A stretch of DNA of 64,000 bases, taken from assembly GCA_958298945.1 (NCBI GenBank), contig OY282605.1:21554811-21618810 (forward strand). The letters are read 5' to 3'. This stretch comes from Atherix ibis. Lineage: Eukaryota > Arthropoda > Insecta > Diptera > Athericidae. Numbering within the stretch: the first letter of the stretch is position 1; each line of letters opens with the position of its first letter. Below, piece by piece: positions 23,380-35,939 of this stretch. Below the pieces are notes generated by a model, which was not told where the DNA came from, made no database searches, and saw nothing but the letters and a program-made list of their open reading frames with translations. A program made the position numbers and the translations under genes.

Positions 23380-25640
23380 AAAGTGCAAAACGATGACGAG
23401 GTCACCTTTAAGTTGGAATTGCGTCAGACCCTCGGTAGGAAATTCTTAGACGTAGAGAATTACTGGGTTAGTATCTTCAATAAAATAGTTCTATAAAATT
23501 AGGTCATTATTTTTTAACGTAAATAAAATCATTCAGTGAACAAGAAGGTTTTTTGGGGTCATAATTGGTTGACTATCTTCAAACGTGAACAAAACTACTC
23601 GTATTTAGGAGCCAGAAAAATTTTCTGCTTCAAATGAAATAAGTCCGGCATGAGTTTAGATCTTTCAAGTTGGAATTATGTCCGATCATTATAAAATATT
23701 GTAATTGTTTTTATTTTTTGGCAAAAAGTTCCCTCAATTAATTTAAAAGTAAAGAAAACACTTTTAAGGTCTAAGGGCTTAGACCTTAAAATGGGAAGTC
23801 TATCCATCATGTGGAAAAAGTTCTGTTCTGCAAAAAAAATTAAGTCAATATTTTCAAATATGATCAAAACCATTTAAAGGTACGAACAATTTTATTTTTG
23901 ATATAAAACGAGTCCGATATGTGTTTGGACCCCAAATGAAAAATATGTCAGATCAACTAGCAAACATTTTTATTTCGTACAAAATTGGTTCAAAGCCTTC
24001 CACAAAAAATCAAATGTAAATAAAATTAAATGTTAAAATTGCACGAACAATTTTCTTTTTGACGTAAAACTACTACGGCATACTTTGGGACCCTCAAATT
24101 GGAAATGTGTCAGATCATCTGCCAAAAATGCATGTTCGTACAAAATTAGATCAAATTTTTTACTACAAAATTGGCTCAATATCTTTATATCGAAACGTAA
24201 AATACGTAAAATAAATTCATTAATTGTGTCAGACCTTCACGCAAAATTTTCTACTTTGTATAAAATTAGGTCAATACCTTCAAATGTAAACAAAACCATT
24301 CCTTTTAATATAATACAAGTCCCGCATAAGTTGGGACCCTCAAATTGTAAAAATGTTATCCGTCGGGGGAAAATTCATATTCGCAGAAGATTAGGTCAGC
24401 AAAATTAGGTCAATATTTTCAAAATAAAACTTTTTCTATAAAATTGGGCTAAATTTAAACAAAGCCAACTAAAAGCACGAACAATTTTTTTCCTACCATA
24501 AAAGATTTGATCTTCAAATTGGAATTGTGTCAGACCTTCAGACAAAATGTTCTACTTCACACAAAATTAGGTCAATACCTTCAAATGTAAACAAAACCAT
24601 TCCTTTTAATATAATACAAGTCCCGCATAAGTTGGGACCCTTAAATTATGAAAACGTTAGCCTTCAAGTAGAAATTCATATTCGCAGAAGATTAGGTCAG
24701 CAAAATTAGGTCAATATTTTCAAAATAAAACTTTTTCTATAAAATTGGGCTAAATTTAAACAAAGCCAACTAAAAGCACGAAAAATTGTTTTCCTATCAT
24801 AAAAGATTTGACCTTCAAATTGGAATTGTGTCAGACCTTGTTCTACTTCGTACAAAATTAGGTCAACAAAATTGGGTCAATACCTTCAAATGTAAACAAA
24901 ACCATTCCTTTTAATATAATACAAGTCCCGCATAAGTTGGGACCCTTAAATTGTAAAAACGTTAGCTTTCAAGTAGAAATTCATGTTCGCAGAAGATTAG
25001 GTCAGCAAAATTAGGTCAATATTTTCAAAATAAAACTTTTTCTATAAAATTGGGCTAAATTTAAACAAAGCCAACTAAAAGCACGAAAAATTGTTTTCCT
25101 ACCATAAAAGATTTGACCTTCAAATAGGAATTGTGTCAGACCTTCAGGCAAAATGTTCTACTTCGTACAAAATTGTGTCAACAAAATTTGGTCAACACCT
25201 TCAAATGTAAACAAAACCATTCCTTTTAATATAATAAAAGTTCCGCATAAGTTGGGACCCTCAAATTGTAAAAATGTTAGCTTTCAGGTAGAAATTCATA
25301 TACGCAGAAGATTAGGTCAGCAAAATTAGGTCAATATTTTCAAAATAAAACTTTTTCCATAAAATTGGGCTAAATTTAAACTAACTAAAAGCATGAAAAA
25401 GTTTCTTTTTGACATAAAACACGATTCAACCCGTGTCAGATCTTTAGGAACTATTATTTTCTACGGTATAAAATTAGGTCAACATTTTCAAATAGAAATG
25501 GAACCGTTCAGTGAAATTATTTATTTATTCACTTTTTTTGAACATAAAATAAGCTCCCGCAATAAGCCGAAAGTCTGTGAGACCATCGAGAGGAAATATT
25601 TTCTGCGAAAAATTTCACTTAATGACTTTTAATATCTAGA
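23380..25640. repeat. satellite, about 150-bp unit with 302-bp higher-order repeat
   Basis: The anchor GTCAGAC/T recurs near 24227, 24529, 24830, 25134 and 25436, a spacing of 301-304 bases. Each 302-base unit is two related halves, each holding a CTCAAATTG-type box and an AAAATTAGGTCA-type box. Outside the central four units (before 24190 and after 25390) single, more diverged units of roughly 120-160 bases continue. No protein is encoded; short frames repeat with the unit. Confidence 0.9.
23762..23791. repeat. perfect 30-bp palindrome
   Basis: Arms TTTTAAGGTCTAAG and CTTAGACCTTAAAA around a central GG, in the diverged edge of the satellite. Confidence 0.95.
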
Positions 25641-27379
25641 AACAAAAGCAAATCACTCAGTAATATTTATTCACGAATTAATAGAAAATTCTAACCTGTT
25701 GCTCCACTTACACTCAACTAATACCCAATCTGTTGGTCTTTATTGCAAGTCACTCAATCAGCAATACTGTATCCAGGGACAATGAGTTTCCTTTAGTCTA
25801 GGACAGGACACTGAGTTTCCGTTCGAGACAATGTCATACCGAATTAGTACTCAATTTGACGGTGAATAGCTAGCTCGTCATGACAATTATTTCAATAGAA
25901 AAAAACATTGATATTTTCATCCTTTTCTATAAACATTTACTTTACTTATAATCCTTATAACTCGAAGTGTTAAAAATATTTTTTTTCTTATTATTATTTA
26001 TTTTTAATATTATTTATGAATTTTATTAAAATTTTATTGTGAGCAAAATAATATTGCGTGCCAATGAAAACTATTATCTTCTTCTTTTATGTAATTTTGT
26101 ATTTTATTGTAGAAAAATAGTCCCTAATACGTCAATGTAGGACCTTCAGGTCATTTGGCGGTTCCTATTTGAGAATGTTCGCAGTGTTAATGAGTTGGAA
26201 GTAGAAATTTCAGTTAGATTGCATAAAGAAAATTATTATACCCTGAACAGATTAAAACGAGGACTGGGCAAGAATGTTAGATCCTGTGGGGTGGTTTGGC
26301 AGTGCAGAAGGATGTGCAAGTTAAGTTGGTTAAACAGACATCACAAGATTGACAAATATCGGAAGTGAAATATTTTCAAAGAGCAATTTTTTTTGCCCAG
26401 AATTTGGGGGAATGACAGTTTTAATCAAACAACAGATTGCATACCTGCAGGCGAAAATTTAATTTTTATTTTGCCAAGTATCCAATTTTGCATATGAACA
26501 AATTTTTTGTTAAATTTAAAAAATTACAAATTTTTTTTTGTAATTTTTTAAATTTATTCTTTGAAATTTTTATTAATCAAGTTCTTATAAAATTTATGTT
26601 ACATTATAAATGAAATGGACAACATTTTGAAATCCTCCAACTATAAAAGTTATTATTAGTCAGAAAAGTATGGACATTTTTTTTTATTGAATTAAATTAA
26701 AAATAAATTTTCAAAATTGAATGATTAATGATAGTTTTCGATTATTCGTGGTAATTTCTTGTAGAGAAACGCAACGAAATAATCGAACGGAATTCATTAA
26801 TTGAAGACAATAATTTCTTGATTAGGGTCAATTAAGATGGCATTTAATTAGAATTAATAATTGTGCTTGACTGGCTTCTTCCATTTTGTTGGAATTTCGT
26901 CTAATATTATGAAAATATTCTCATTTATGCTGGAGAACACATTCTTGTCTTATTGAAGATTCTTAATCTAATCACAATTTCTCAATGACACATTCACAAA
27001 ATTGTTCCAGATAGAAAATTGAATGGATGCATTTTTTTAATTGAGAGCAAATTAATCAACTTTCTAATATTATGGTTAATATTGAAAGCTAACAAACTGA
27101 AAGAATATTTTATTATCATTTGGGAATGGGTAACAATTATGTTAATTTAATAGAATTTAAATAAAAATATTATATCTTAAGAATGTTGATTATTTGGAGA
27201 AAATATTCCACCACCAGCGATTTAGTGGAACTCGGAAACTTTGAGTCTATTACGCAGTCGGGATGCTCTTTAGTTGTTGCAAAATGGTCCGATTTGTCTT
27301 TACGATAAAAACTAACTAACATTTCAGTATAAATGTTATTCAAAATTACTTTAATTTTTTCACAAAAATAAACTACCGA
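25641..27379. other. unique AT-rich DNA
   Basis: A somewhat GC-richer patch at 26140-26340 has an open plus-strand stretch (LHKENYYTLNRLKRGLGKN) that I cannot place. Nothing else recognised. Confidence 0.3.
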
Positions 27380-27660
27380 GCTATCCATTTGGTGATACGG
27401 AAAGTAGAGACCTCTCATTTGGCAGCTGTCAAACATATAAATCATCCATTAGGTTAGGTTATGGTCTGCCATTTTGAATTTAGCATAGTCTGACAGAACA
27501 TGTACAATAGACTTTTGATGGGTAAATAACAGGCTTTGGATGGTGATTTTTCGAAAAACATATTTTCAGAGATGACGATCATTTCTTGCTCACTGAATAC
27601 GTAAAGAAGAAAAATTGCTTTATAAAGGGTTTTCGAATAAGAGTGGTATGATTTTTTGAA
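27380..27660 (+). mobile_element. rosa-like element, 5' half
   Basis: Inverted-repeat end GCTATCCATTTGGTGATACG at 27380, GGCAGCTGTCAAAC at 27421-27434, leader CTGCCATTTTG, then transposase remnant IFRDDDHFLLTEYVKKKNCF. It stops where the next element, on the minus strand, begins. Confidence 0.6.
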
Positions 27661-27712
27661 ATTCAAATGTTTTTTATTTATGTACTTTTTTATCGAAGTA
27701 CAATCGATACAA

Positions 27713-28391
27713 TTAAGTTCCGAAAAAAATGTCATTCAAATGGCCTCTACGACTTCTTTTGCAGGAACGAATTCGATGAACCCAATTTTCGAGCACTTTT
27801 GCCACTAAATCAATTCGTATGTCATGAATAGCACGTTCTAAAGCTTGAAGAGAGTCTGGTTTATTGCTAAAGATCAATGACTTCAAATAACCCCACAAGA
27901 AATAGTCTAATGGTGTTAAATCACAACTTCTTGGAGGCCATTCAATGTCACAATTTCTTGAAATAATCGAATCTCCAAACTTTTCTCGCAATAATTCGGT
28001 TGTTGCACGTGCTGTGTGGCACTGAGCCCCGTTTTGTTGGAACCAGATGTTGTCAAGATCAATTTCTTCAAATTTCGGCCATAAAAAGTTGGTTATCATC
28101 GATCTATACCGCTCTCCATTGACAGTAACGGTGTTACCAGCTTCATTTTGAAAGAAGTACAGACCGATGATTACACCATACCAAAAACCACACCAAACTG
28201 TCAATTTAGGTGAATGTAATGGGTGTTCATGAATAATTTGTGGATTTTCTTCGCACCAGAATCGACAGTTTTGTTTATTTACCGCACTACTCAGATGGCA
28301 AAAGCGCACGAAAAGTTGCAATTGGAGAACGAATATTTTGATAATAAAATCGAATAATTTGTGAACGTTGTTCTTGCGTATATCTCTCCAT
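27713..28391 (-). pseudogene. DD41D transposase (rosa-like, MERYTQEQR type)
   Basis: The true start is probably the ATG at 28391 (minus): MERYTQEQRSQIIRFYYQN, a typical N-terminus of this transposase group, followed by RSPIATFRALLPSE. A deletion with a frame change then removes the rest of the DNA-binding part and the first catalytic region. The frame resumes at NKQNCRFWCEENPQ, VWCGFWYG, VNGERYRSMITNF, IDLDNIWFQQNGAQCHTA and ends with WPPRSCDLTPLDYFLWGY and HLNDIFFGT before a stop. Between the second and third catalytic positions there are 41 residues, as in the DD41D (rosa) group. The second position is Asn (AAC, plus-strand bases 28031-28033), not Asp. The C-terminal 200 codons are the best preserved DD41D coding stretch in the window. 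The outer inverted repeats were not found with confidence. Confidence 0.75.
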
Positions 28392-28489
28392 GATGAAATT
28401 GTAAACATTACTGAATACAATGGAAAAAAAAGACAGATCATGACATATTACAAATAGCCGAAATCTTTATTTGCTATTTATTGGCTCTT

Positions 28490-29440
28490 TCTAGTTTTAG
28501 TTCTTTTTATATTCCCAACTCTAGTGGTTTTTTGTAGCACTCTTTGTAGAAAAGCCTTAACCGTTTCCCAGTTGGTCCTATTGGTCAGCATAACTCCATT
28601 AATGTTTTTTGGTGTAATTGGGGCCTCCAGCATCTGCCTTTCCATTGTCGATCTATTACACTAAAAGAACGTATGAAACGCGTTGTCTTCAGTGCTTACA
28701 CCATAGGGACATTCTGGGCTCCCAGTTTTACACATCCTGAATAAGTACTTATGGAAGTGCGAGGTAATAATTCACGTCCCCATGCGTCCAGCGGTCATTG
28801 GCTTGGCAGTTTTCGACTTGGATTTGCGTCCAGTATGTCAGCTTCGTGGCCAGTCGCACTTCAAGGTATTTGATTGCTGGCTGAGTTGGATCAATCTCGT
28901 CTCCCACTAGAAACTCCATCACTGGTAAGCAAAACAATCTCGGTTTTCGCAGCTGCTAGACTTAATCCATGCGTTCTTAGCCACGTGGTGGTCTGCAGCA
29001 TGACTTGATTGAGCTTTGTTTGGGCCTCCTAAACATTTCGAGCAGCTATGACCATCAAGGAAGTTATTGTCCGGCATACCCATCCTTAGAATGATGGGTA
29101 TGCCGGACAATAACTTCCTTGATGGTCATAGCTGCTCGAAATGTTTATACAATATAATCCATAGGTCCGGTCCTAGCATAGAACCCTGTGCTGCTCCCCA
29201 GATGACTGTATCTCGAAAAGTTCCATCCGCCGTGTTATACAAAAGCTCCCGGTCACTAAGATAAATCCTTATTATTCGCAGCGGATAGTCTGGCGCCCTT
29301 ATTTGAGAGCATCCATCATGTCGCTCCATTTTGCCGAATTAAACGCGTTTCCTATGTCCAGCGTTAGAAGCATACCGATTTTCTTCGAGAAGTGATTCTC
29401 TTGCTCGGTGGAGTGGACTGCTTTTACCAATTGTTTATTG
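28490..29440 (-). pseudogene. non-LTR retrotransposon ORF2 fragment, R1-like
   Basis: On the minus strand: LSDRELLYNTADGT, then GAAQGSMLGPDLW (reverse transcriptase active-site region), then after the palindrome EAQTKLNQVMLQTTTWLRTH and LSLAAAKTEIVLLT. From there it jumps by internal deletion to DRWTHGDVNYYLA and the C-terminal ITPKNINGVMLTN and WETVKAFLQRV segment. Order and motifs fit the R1-like group of insect non-LTR elements. Stops and frame changes are common. The YADD catalytic box is lost at the palindrome. 5' truncated, no longer mobile. Confidence 0.7.
29030..29147. repeat. perfect palindrome, 55-bp arms
   Basis: 29030-29084 is the exact reverse complement of 29093-29147 (55 of 55 bases), with an 8-base loop at 29085-29092. 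It sits inside the reverse transcriptase fragment and inverts a copy of the part next to the catalytic box. Confidence 0.97.
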
Positions 29441-30279
29441 TACAGAAGAAAATCTGTTCTGAGGAGTAAACTTATTTCAGAAGACTAATAAATATAAATC
29501 AAATTTCGATTTTTCTTTCTAATACAAAAAGGTTAAGTTTAAAAAATATAAAAAATAATTAAAAATATATTATAAAAAAAATTGTTTTATTGAAAGTTTT
29601 GAAGGCTTTCCAAATTTATCTGGGCAGAGTTTAAAAAATAAGAGGAAGGTTACCTGTAATAATAACCTTTACAATTGGAAAAATATTTATTATAACAATA
29701 ATAATAATAATAATAATAGCAAAAATTGTAATTGTAAAAAAGATCTTTGTTAATATTGTTAATGGAAATTAAAATTGTAATGCATGACTTTCTTAAGAAT
29801 AGAAAACGAAAATACTGAGTTCATTATTTTAGTGACCTTTAATTCGAAATTGTATCATCGGCCATTGTTGTTAGCTGATTTTTAAATTAAACCAAAAAAT
29901 AATCGCTTACCTTCTTAAGTACTGTGGATTGAAGCAGAAATAATGAAGCTTTTGTGTTTGGTGAAAAAAATCGAAAAATTTTTGCAATAATTTTTAGCCT
30001 TCGAAAGTTTAGTGATTTTAAATAATAGCTTTGAAAAAATGTTTTTTTTTTTTGTATTTGAAATGGATTTTGTTTACTGAATAAATTTTCGTAAAAATTG
30101 AATTTTAGATTGTGATAAAAGTTAATTTAAAATTATTCACATTATTTAATTAATATAATTTTTTATAAAGCTTAATAATGTGTTGAGTTGAAGTCCTGCT
30201 GGTGTAATATTCAAATTGGCACAGAATCTCTTCTTATAAAGAGAATTGGCTCAGAATCTGGATATGTCTCAGAAGACCT
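29441..30279. other. unique AT-rich DNA with a small (AAT)n
   Basis: About nine AAT/ATA units near 29694-29720. No gene recognised. Confidence 0.5.
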
Positions 30280-30902
30280 AAGCTACTTGGTCTTGTGAGA
30301 CATACTCGAACTACTCAATTTCAGCTCTACTTTCATGAAACGCATAATAACGGATGATAAAACGTGGGTTGAAGCAAAAAAATGCTTTAAGCAAAAAAAT
30401 CAAGTTGTTTAAAGCATGCTCGAACTACAATAGTTAATATCAGCTCCAGTTTCATAAAACACATAAAAACAGATGATGAAATGTGGGTTTAAGCAAAAAA
30501 CAAGCTTTAAGCAAAAATACTAAGTTGCTTAAAACATGCTCGAACTAGTCTATTTCAGCTCTACTTTCATGAAACGCATAATAACGGATGATAAAACGTG
30601 GGTTTAAGCAAAAATACTAAGTTGCTTAAAACATGCTCGAACTAGTCTATTTCAGCTCTACTTTCATGAAACGCATAATAACGGATGATAAAACGTGGGT
30701 TTAAGCAAAAAACATGCTTTAAGCAAAAAGACAAAGTTACTGAAAGCATGCTCGAACTACTCAATTTCATCTCTACTTTTATGAAACGCATAATAACGGA
30801 TGATAAAATGTGGGTTTAAGCAAAAAATATGCTTTAAGTAAAATAACCATGTTGCTTAAAGCATGCTTGAGTTAGTCAATTTGGATTTAAGCAAAAAACT
30901 TA
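30280..30902. repeat. tandem array, about 115-bp unit
   Basis: CATGCTCGAACTA-type anchors at about 30302, 30415, 30535, 30632, 30747 and 30862 give spacings of 113, 120, 97, 115 and 115; the 97-base unit lacks one AAGCAAAAA copy. Each unit holds CTACTTTCATGAAACGCATA and AACGGATGATAAAA. The array breaks off in mid-unit exactly where the mariner begins. Confidence 0.92.
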
Positions 30903-31997
30903 ATGGGCTCTTCAGTTTCGGGAACAAGAAAAAGTCACAGGGGGCCAGATCTGGGGAATACGGTGGCTGCGGCATTATTAGTGTCTTGTTTTTGGCCGAA
31001 AATTCGCGCTCAAGCAACGATGCGTGAGCAGGGGCGTTATCATGGTGCAAAAGCCAATTTTTGTTCTTCCACAAATCCGGGCGTTTCTGGCGGATTGCTT
31101 CACGCAACTTGCGGATAACTTGCAGGTAATATTCCTTATTCACTATTCTACCCTGTGGCGAGAACTCATGATGCACCACACCCCTGCAATCGAAGAAAAC
31201 TGTAAGCAAAACCTTCACATTCTACCGAACTTGGCACACTTTTTTCGGTCTTGGCTCCTGCGGTAGCTTCCATTGCGATGATTGAGCTTTGGTTTCCACG
31301 TCATAACCATAAACCCATGATACGTCACTAGTTATGACCCTCTGGAGAAAATTTGGGTCGTCGCGGACAGAGTCCATCAGCTCCTTAGCAATGTTAATGC
31401 GATGCTGTTTTTGGTCGAAATTGAGCAATATTGGTACGTATTTCGCGGCGACCTGTCTCACGCCAAATTCATTGGTAAAAATCGAATGGCACGAGCCAAT
31501 CGATATGTTTAAGTCCTCAGCAACTTCTCTAACGCTGATTCGACGATTGGCCAATACTATTTTCTTCACTTCATCAATGTTTTCGTCTGTTGTTGACGTG
31601 CTCGGGCGTCCGGCACGCTTTTCATCGTTTACATCTTCTCGGCCCTCTGAGAACATTTTGTACCACCGATAAACGTAGATTCGGTTCAAGGTAGCTTCAC
31701 CATATACCACAGTCAACATTCGGAATGCGTCCGCGTAATTAATTTTGTTTTTCACACAAAATTTGATACAGATTCTTTGATTAATTTTTGGGAATGGGCG
31801 AAAATCGAAGACAAGTCGAAATACGTATACGCGCAAGCAAATCAACTGTCAAAAATTAACTGAATATTCAAAATGGCCGAACTTGTTGGCATAAGTGAGA
31901 GATATGAGTACCAACATAACGCCATAAAAAAATCAAAAATCGAATATACGTACCCCGCGGAAATTCAAAATTCGCGATACTTTTTGAACAGACCTCG
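30903..31997 (-). pseudogene. mariner (DD34D) copy 2
   Basis: The 5' inverted repeat (CGAGGTCTGTTCAAAAAGTA, minus) ends at 31997 next to a TA at 31998-31999. The reading frame runs without frameshift from 31845 or slightly below to 30903, broken by one TAG after ...PKKVCQVR. Seen in order: N-terminal ICIKFCVKN and WYKMFSEGRE DNA-binding part, LLNFDQKQHRINIAKEL, ITSDVSW (first Asp present but GDES changed to SDVS), EPRPKK, LLHHDNAPAHASL (second Asp) and YSPDLAPCDFFLFPKL (third Asp), with 34 residues between the last two. The last ~60 codons, the 3' leader and the 3' inverted repeat are missing: the sequence passes straight into a 115-bp satellite unit. This is the only copy of this mariner here that keeps its N-terminal half. 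Confidence 0.85.
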
Positions 31998-31998
31998 T

Positions 31999-32160
31999 AA
32001 GGCTCCAACCGCCGTTTTTCTGATCCCTAAGCTAAAGTTACCACTTGGTGGGAATTGTATTGAGTCCATTAAAAACCAATAAGTACTTATAAAAAATTGT
32101 TACGAAGAGTGCGTTAATCGTTTCACAAATTTCATTGTTATTTATGGGCGGTGTCCGATG
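31999..32160 (+). pseudogene. mariner C-terminal fragment
   Basis: FLIPKLKLPLGGNCIESI followed by a broken CYEECVNRF segment resembles the end of a mariner transposase of another lineage. It directly follows the TA of copy 2. Short and decayed. Confidence 0.4.
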
Positions 32161-33640
32161 AAAATTCAAACTAAATTTTTAATTTTTTCACCAATAATTA
32201 AATGCTTAAAAACAACAAAACAAAATTTCCGAATTTTTTTTTATTAAAATTTCCAACATTTTCTTTGAATTTTTCTTGATGACTATAAAAACAAAGTTTA
32301 GAATTTATGAATACTTTTGGCAAAGAAACAATTTTCAAAATGCATGGGAAACGATTCTGAATATTCCCCCCTTGTTGGCAATGGCTCTGCTCATAAGAAG
32401 ATGAGCATTATTTTTTTTGTTGTTGTTGCATAGGAAACACTTGTTGAACATGCACAGAAAATTGCATGCATTTCGAATGTCATTGCATTTGATGTGAAAT
32501 GGTAAAGATGTGCTTATTGAAAAAGGCACAAAAATGTTGCTTAGTCATAAAGCTAAAATGGTGTAGCAAGGGGAGCTGGGGGGTAAGTAGAGAAAAATTT
32601 GAAGAAGGGAAACCACATGTTGCGCTTTTGGAAAAACGATGCATTTTATTGTTTGAACGGATGCACCTCCCCAATGTGTCGTTAACAGAAATTTTTCTTT
32701 AGTCTTCGTGATATGTTAAGTCAAGGAGGAGGAGAAGAATCAGTTCAGATAGATGCACTGTTATGCATATTATAAGATGCACTGCGCTGATTTGTTATGC
32801 TATCAAAGAACATCATCACGTTCGTAAAGAGAAACGATTTATTTTGCAAAACCAATGTCAGTTTCTGTTTGGTGGATCACATCTTTAAAATGGAAATGGA
32901 TATCCGAAGAGCCCATCATGAACGGGCAAATCTCCTAATTGAAGTAGCATCGAAATCATGACGGATCTGTTGGAACATCTGTTTTAAGTATTATGGCAAT
33001 TTTCTTTTCACATTAAGTCACTTGATGTGATGTGCAAATACTTTCTTTATGCAAATACCATTCATACGCGAACATTCAATTAAATCCAATCAGATTTTCT
33101 ATTCCAAAACTGACATTTAGTAATCGTAAATTTATGCAATAATAAAATTGTAGTTGTTGCTGTTTCGTGCTATTTAGTTAAGTTGACGAAAGAGATTTTC
33201 AGTAAAAAAGCAACTTTTAATTAGTTATGTTGAAGCAATCGGTTTTGTTTTCATAATTCTGTATAGTTGAAATTGTTTTGAAAGTTTTTAATTATTTTTC
33301 TTCTCTTCTATACGAGTACATTCGTTTATTTAGGACTTTTATTTTTCCAAACTCGAATTAACTATTTATCATTATTTTAAATATTTTTGAAAAAATAAAA
33401 ATGCCGATTTAATTAATGATAATATAAAATTACCTGTTATAAAAAAATAACAAATTTTACCTAAAGAATAATAGAGTATCTTTTAATTAAAAAGTGCATT
33501 TAATAAATTACTTATTATTTATTTTTTTTTTTTTTAAACTTTTTTCAAAATCATAAATTTACTACAAATTGACAGGTTTCATTGAAATTTTTTACTTTTT
33601 TTGTGCAAACATCCTAGATAAGAAAGCTATAGGCAAAAAA
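32161..33640. other. unique DNA without recognised genes
   Basis: Short overlapping frames near 32480-32700 resemble nothing known to me. Confidence 0.35.
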
Positions 33641-33643
33641 TAA

Positions 33644-33919
33644 TTATAAGTATCGATGAACGAGTTCTGAAAATAAATAGAGGAGATTTTTTTTGAGTTT
33701 GTTATCGTAGAATAACAAATAGTATTGAAGATTTGTTCGTTGCCTAAACTTTAAGTAGGTGGCGCAAAAATCAGCAAGACTATGCATGGAATTTTCGATT
33801 AGTTTTGTTGCCTCTGGTAGCACTACTGCCAGAAGATCCCATGGTTCGATGACGCTTCGTCGAATCAACGGCGAAACCAATCTTTCGGTTTTTTCTCTCC
33901 ATATATATTGTCCCAACAT
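33644..33919 (-). other. unrecognised open frame, 91 codons
   Basis: GC-richer patch with open frames on both strands. The minus strand reads LVSPLIRRSVIEPWDLLAVV and ENSMHSLADFCATYLKF; the plus strand (33759-33995) reads GSTTARRSHGSMTLRRING. I do not recognise either. It lies just upstream of the rosa-2 copy and could be a remnant of a host or mobile gene. Confidence 0.2.
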
Positions 33920-33940
33920 TCAACCAAGTTTAGAGAAGCT

Positions 33941-35040
33941 TACTAAGCGTATCATTACGCAATATTTGAATTTAGCGGTAAAGTGTTGCCAATGAGAAGA
34001 AAACGACGGCATGACAGATGACGAAATAACAACAAAATGATCAAAGTTTGGCAGCTAAAGTTCACAATTTTCGTACAAAATATGGTCGGAATAGTGACTT
34101 TACTTCATTAACTGTGAAGAGATTAATTAAAAAATTAGGAAGACTGGATTAATAAGTAATCTTAAACACTGTGGCCATCCTTCCACAAGTAGTTCAACAC
34201 AAAACATCGAAGCAGTTCGTGAGAGTCCAGGAACATCAAACTTGGACATTTCAAGTAGCTTTATACAGCGTATTCTAAAGAAAGATTTGCATCTTCATGC
34301 TTACAAAGTTTAATTGATTCAAGAACTGAAGCCTAGTTACCACGCACAGCGAATGGAGTTCGTTAAATGGGTTATGAAACAACAACAAGTGGATGCTGAT
34401 TTTTCAAACAAAATCATCTTCAGCGATGAGGCTCATTTTTATATTGATGGCTTGTCGCATTTGGGGTTCAGAAAATACTCGAGTTATTGTTGAGAAACAA
34501 ATGAATGCACAACGTGTTACTGGTTGGTGCGTATTTTGGGCTAATAACAGCTAATGGTGGTTACAATCCCGCTAAATTGTGCCTAAATTACAAGATATGG
34601 ATGTGGTCGACATGTGGTTTCAACAAAACGGTGCCACAAGCCATACAGCCCAAGAAATACTTCAATTACTGCATGAGTCATTCCCTGATCCCGTTTTGTT
34701 GATCACAATTGGTCGTTTGGATCAAACGATTTAATGCCGTTGAACTTTTTTTTTGCCATTTTTTGGAATCAAAGGCTTATGACAACAAGCCCATGACTAC
34801 CCATGCCTCGAGCGCTGTATCAACGAAATTTAGCCACATTTATGCGTAATGGTTATGGAAAATTTCAACAACTGAGTGCGTATGTGCCAGTAAAGCCGTG
34901 TATGCCATTTAACCCGATATGTTGTTCCATACACAACCCTACACAGTATATTTTATGAATTAATAAAAAAATTACAATTTCTAATTATAAATCTGTGTTT
35001 TCTATCAAAAGTACTTATTAACGTGCTGTTTGGGACAACC
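33941..35040 (+). pseudogene. rosa-2 DD41D element (copy H)
   Basis: The 3' end CGTGCTGTTTGGGACAACC (to 35040) and the 5' stretch ATTACGCAATATTTGAATTTAGCGG match, with changes, the GTTATCCCATTAAATCACGT ends of the rosa-2 copies near 47.8 kb. Transposase in order, frames broken: FRTKYGRNSDFTSLTVKRL, IEAVRESPGTSN, QRILKKDLHLHAYKV, QELKPSYHAQRMEFVKW, IFSDEAHFYIDGL (first Asp kept), VIVEKQMNAQRVT, WFQQNGATSHTAQEIL with Asn at 34627-34629, DLMPLNFF (third Asp also Asn), VMENFQQL and PDMLFHT. A deletion removes part between the first and second catalytic regions. Nearly full length and the best overall view of this subfamily. Confidence 0.75.
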
Positions 35041-35930
35041 TTTTAAAAGAAAAAGATTGGTTTTTTTTTTAAATTGAATTAAAATTGCATTTAATAGAAG
35101 GAAATGAAATTTTTTTATAATAAATCTTAACTAATTGATATTTTTCTTATTTAAGGTCCCTCCTGCTCGCATCTAAGTCTTTACCATCAACGTAGGCGGT
35201 CGGCTTTACCCTTTTCTTTGACAGTTTAAATTTTTTTTAAAAAATTTCATGGAAAAATTAACAACACCTTTGAGTGTCTCTATTTTTTCCTATAAGTTTC
35301 GGCGCGAATTTTCTGGCCACCACTTTGCAAACACGTTGGAAATCCTCAAGCGCAAACGACCTAGCAGGGTAAGATGCTTTTTGGGTATGGTCGTCACTGG
35401 CCATACTCCTGTGGAACTTAACAAATTTTAATACCTTCCTTGTCTCTTGCAACATCCACCAATTTATAGGAATTTTAATTTTAATTTATATCATAACAAT
35501 TTATTTTACAGTGGCTTGTAGATTATATCTTGTATAATGGTTTCCCTGCAAAAGTTCTATTAACTATTCAGTATCTGACACGATTATTTAACCTTTTCAA
35601 TAATTCCAATAGCTTAAGGCAAATAGATACGAATAGTTTTGGATAAACAAAAAGCAAAAGTAAAAGGAAAAATAATTTGAAAACAATTTTTGAACAATTA
35701 ATTCGATATCTCATATGGGGCCATCTGTTATGTTCCGTTCAGCAAAACATAGAATGTTGATGACAATGGAAAATTGATACTTCTGACTGAGTCAATTAGA
35801 ACTTGTGTTAATGGTTTTAAATGTTTCCTTAAAAAATAATTTACCTTATTTACCTCAAAAGAAAAAAATATATTTACACATATTTTTTACTAGTGAAAAT
35901 TTGTTTATTTGTTTGGATGTAAGGTAAGGT
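35041..35930. other. unique DNA; short unrecognised frames
   Basis: Around 35249-35455 both strands are open for 60-65 codons in GC-richer sequence (plus: SGHHFANTLEILKRKRPSR). Not recognised. Confidence 0.25.
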
Positions 35931-35939
35931 ATCTGAGAA

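Noticed and set aside
24085..24709. Plus-strand frames of 107 and 60 codons with a shared end
   Set aside because: They repeat with the 302-bp satellite unit and have no protein family features.
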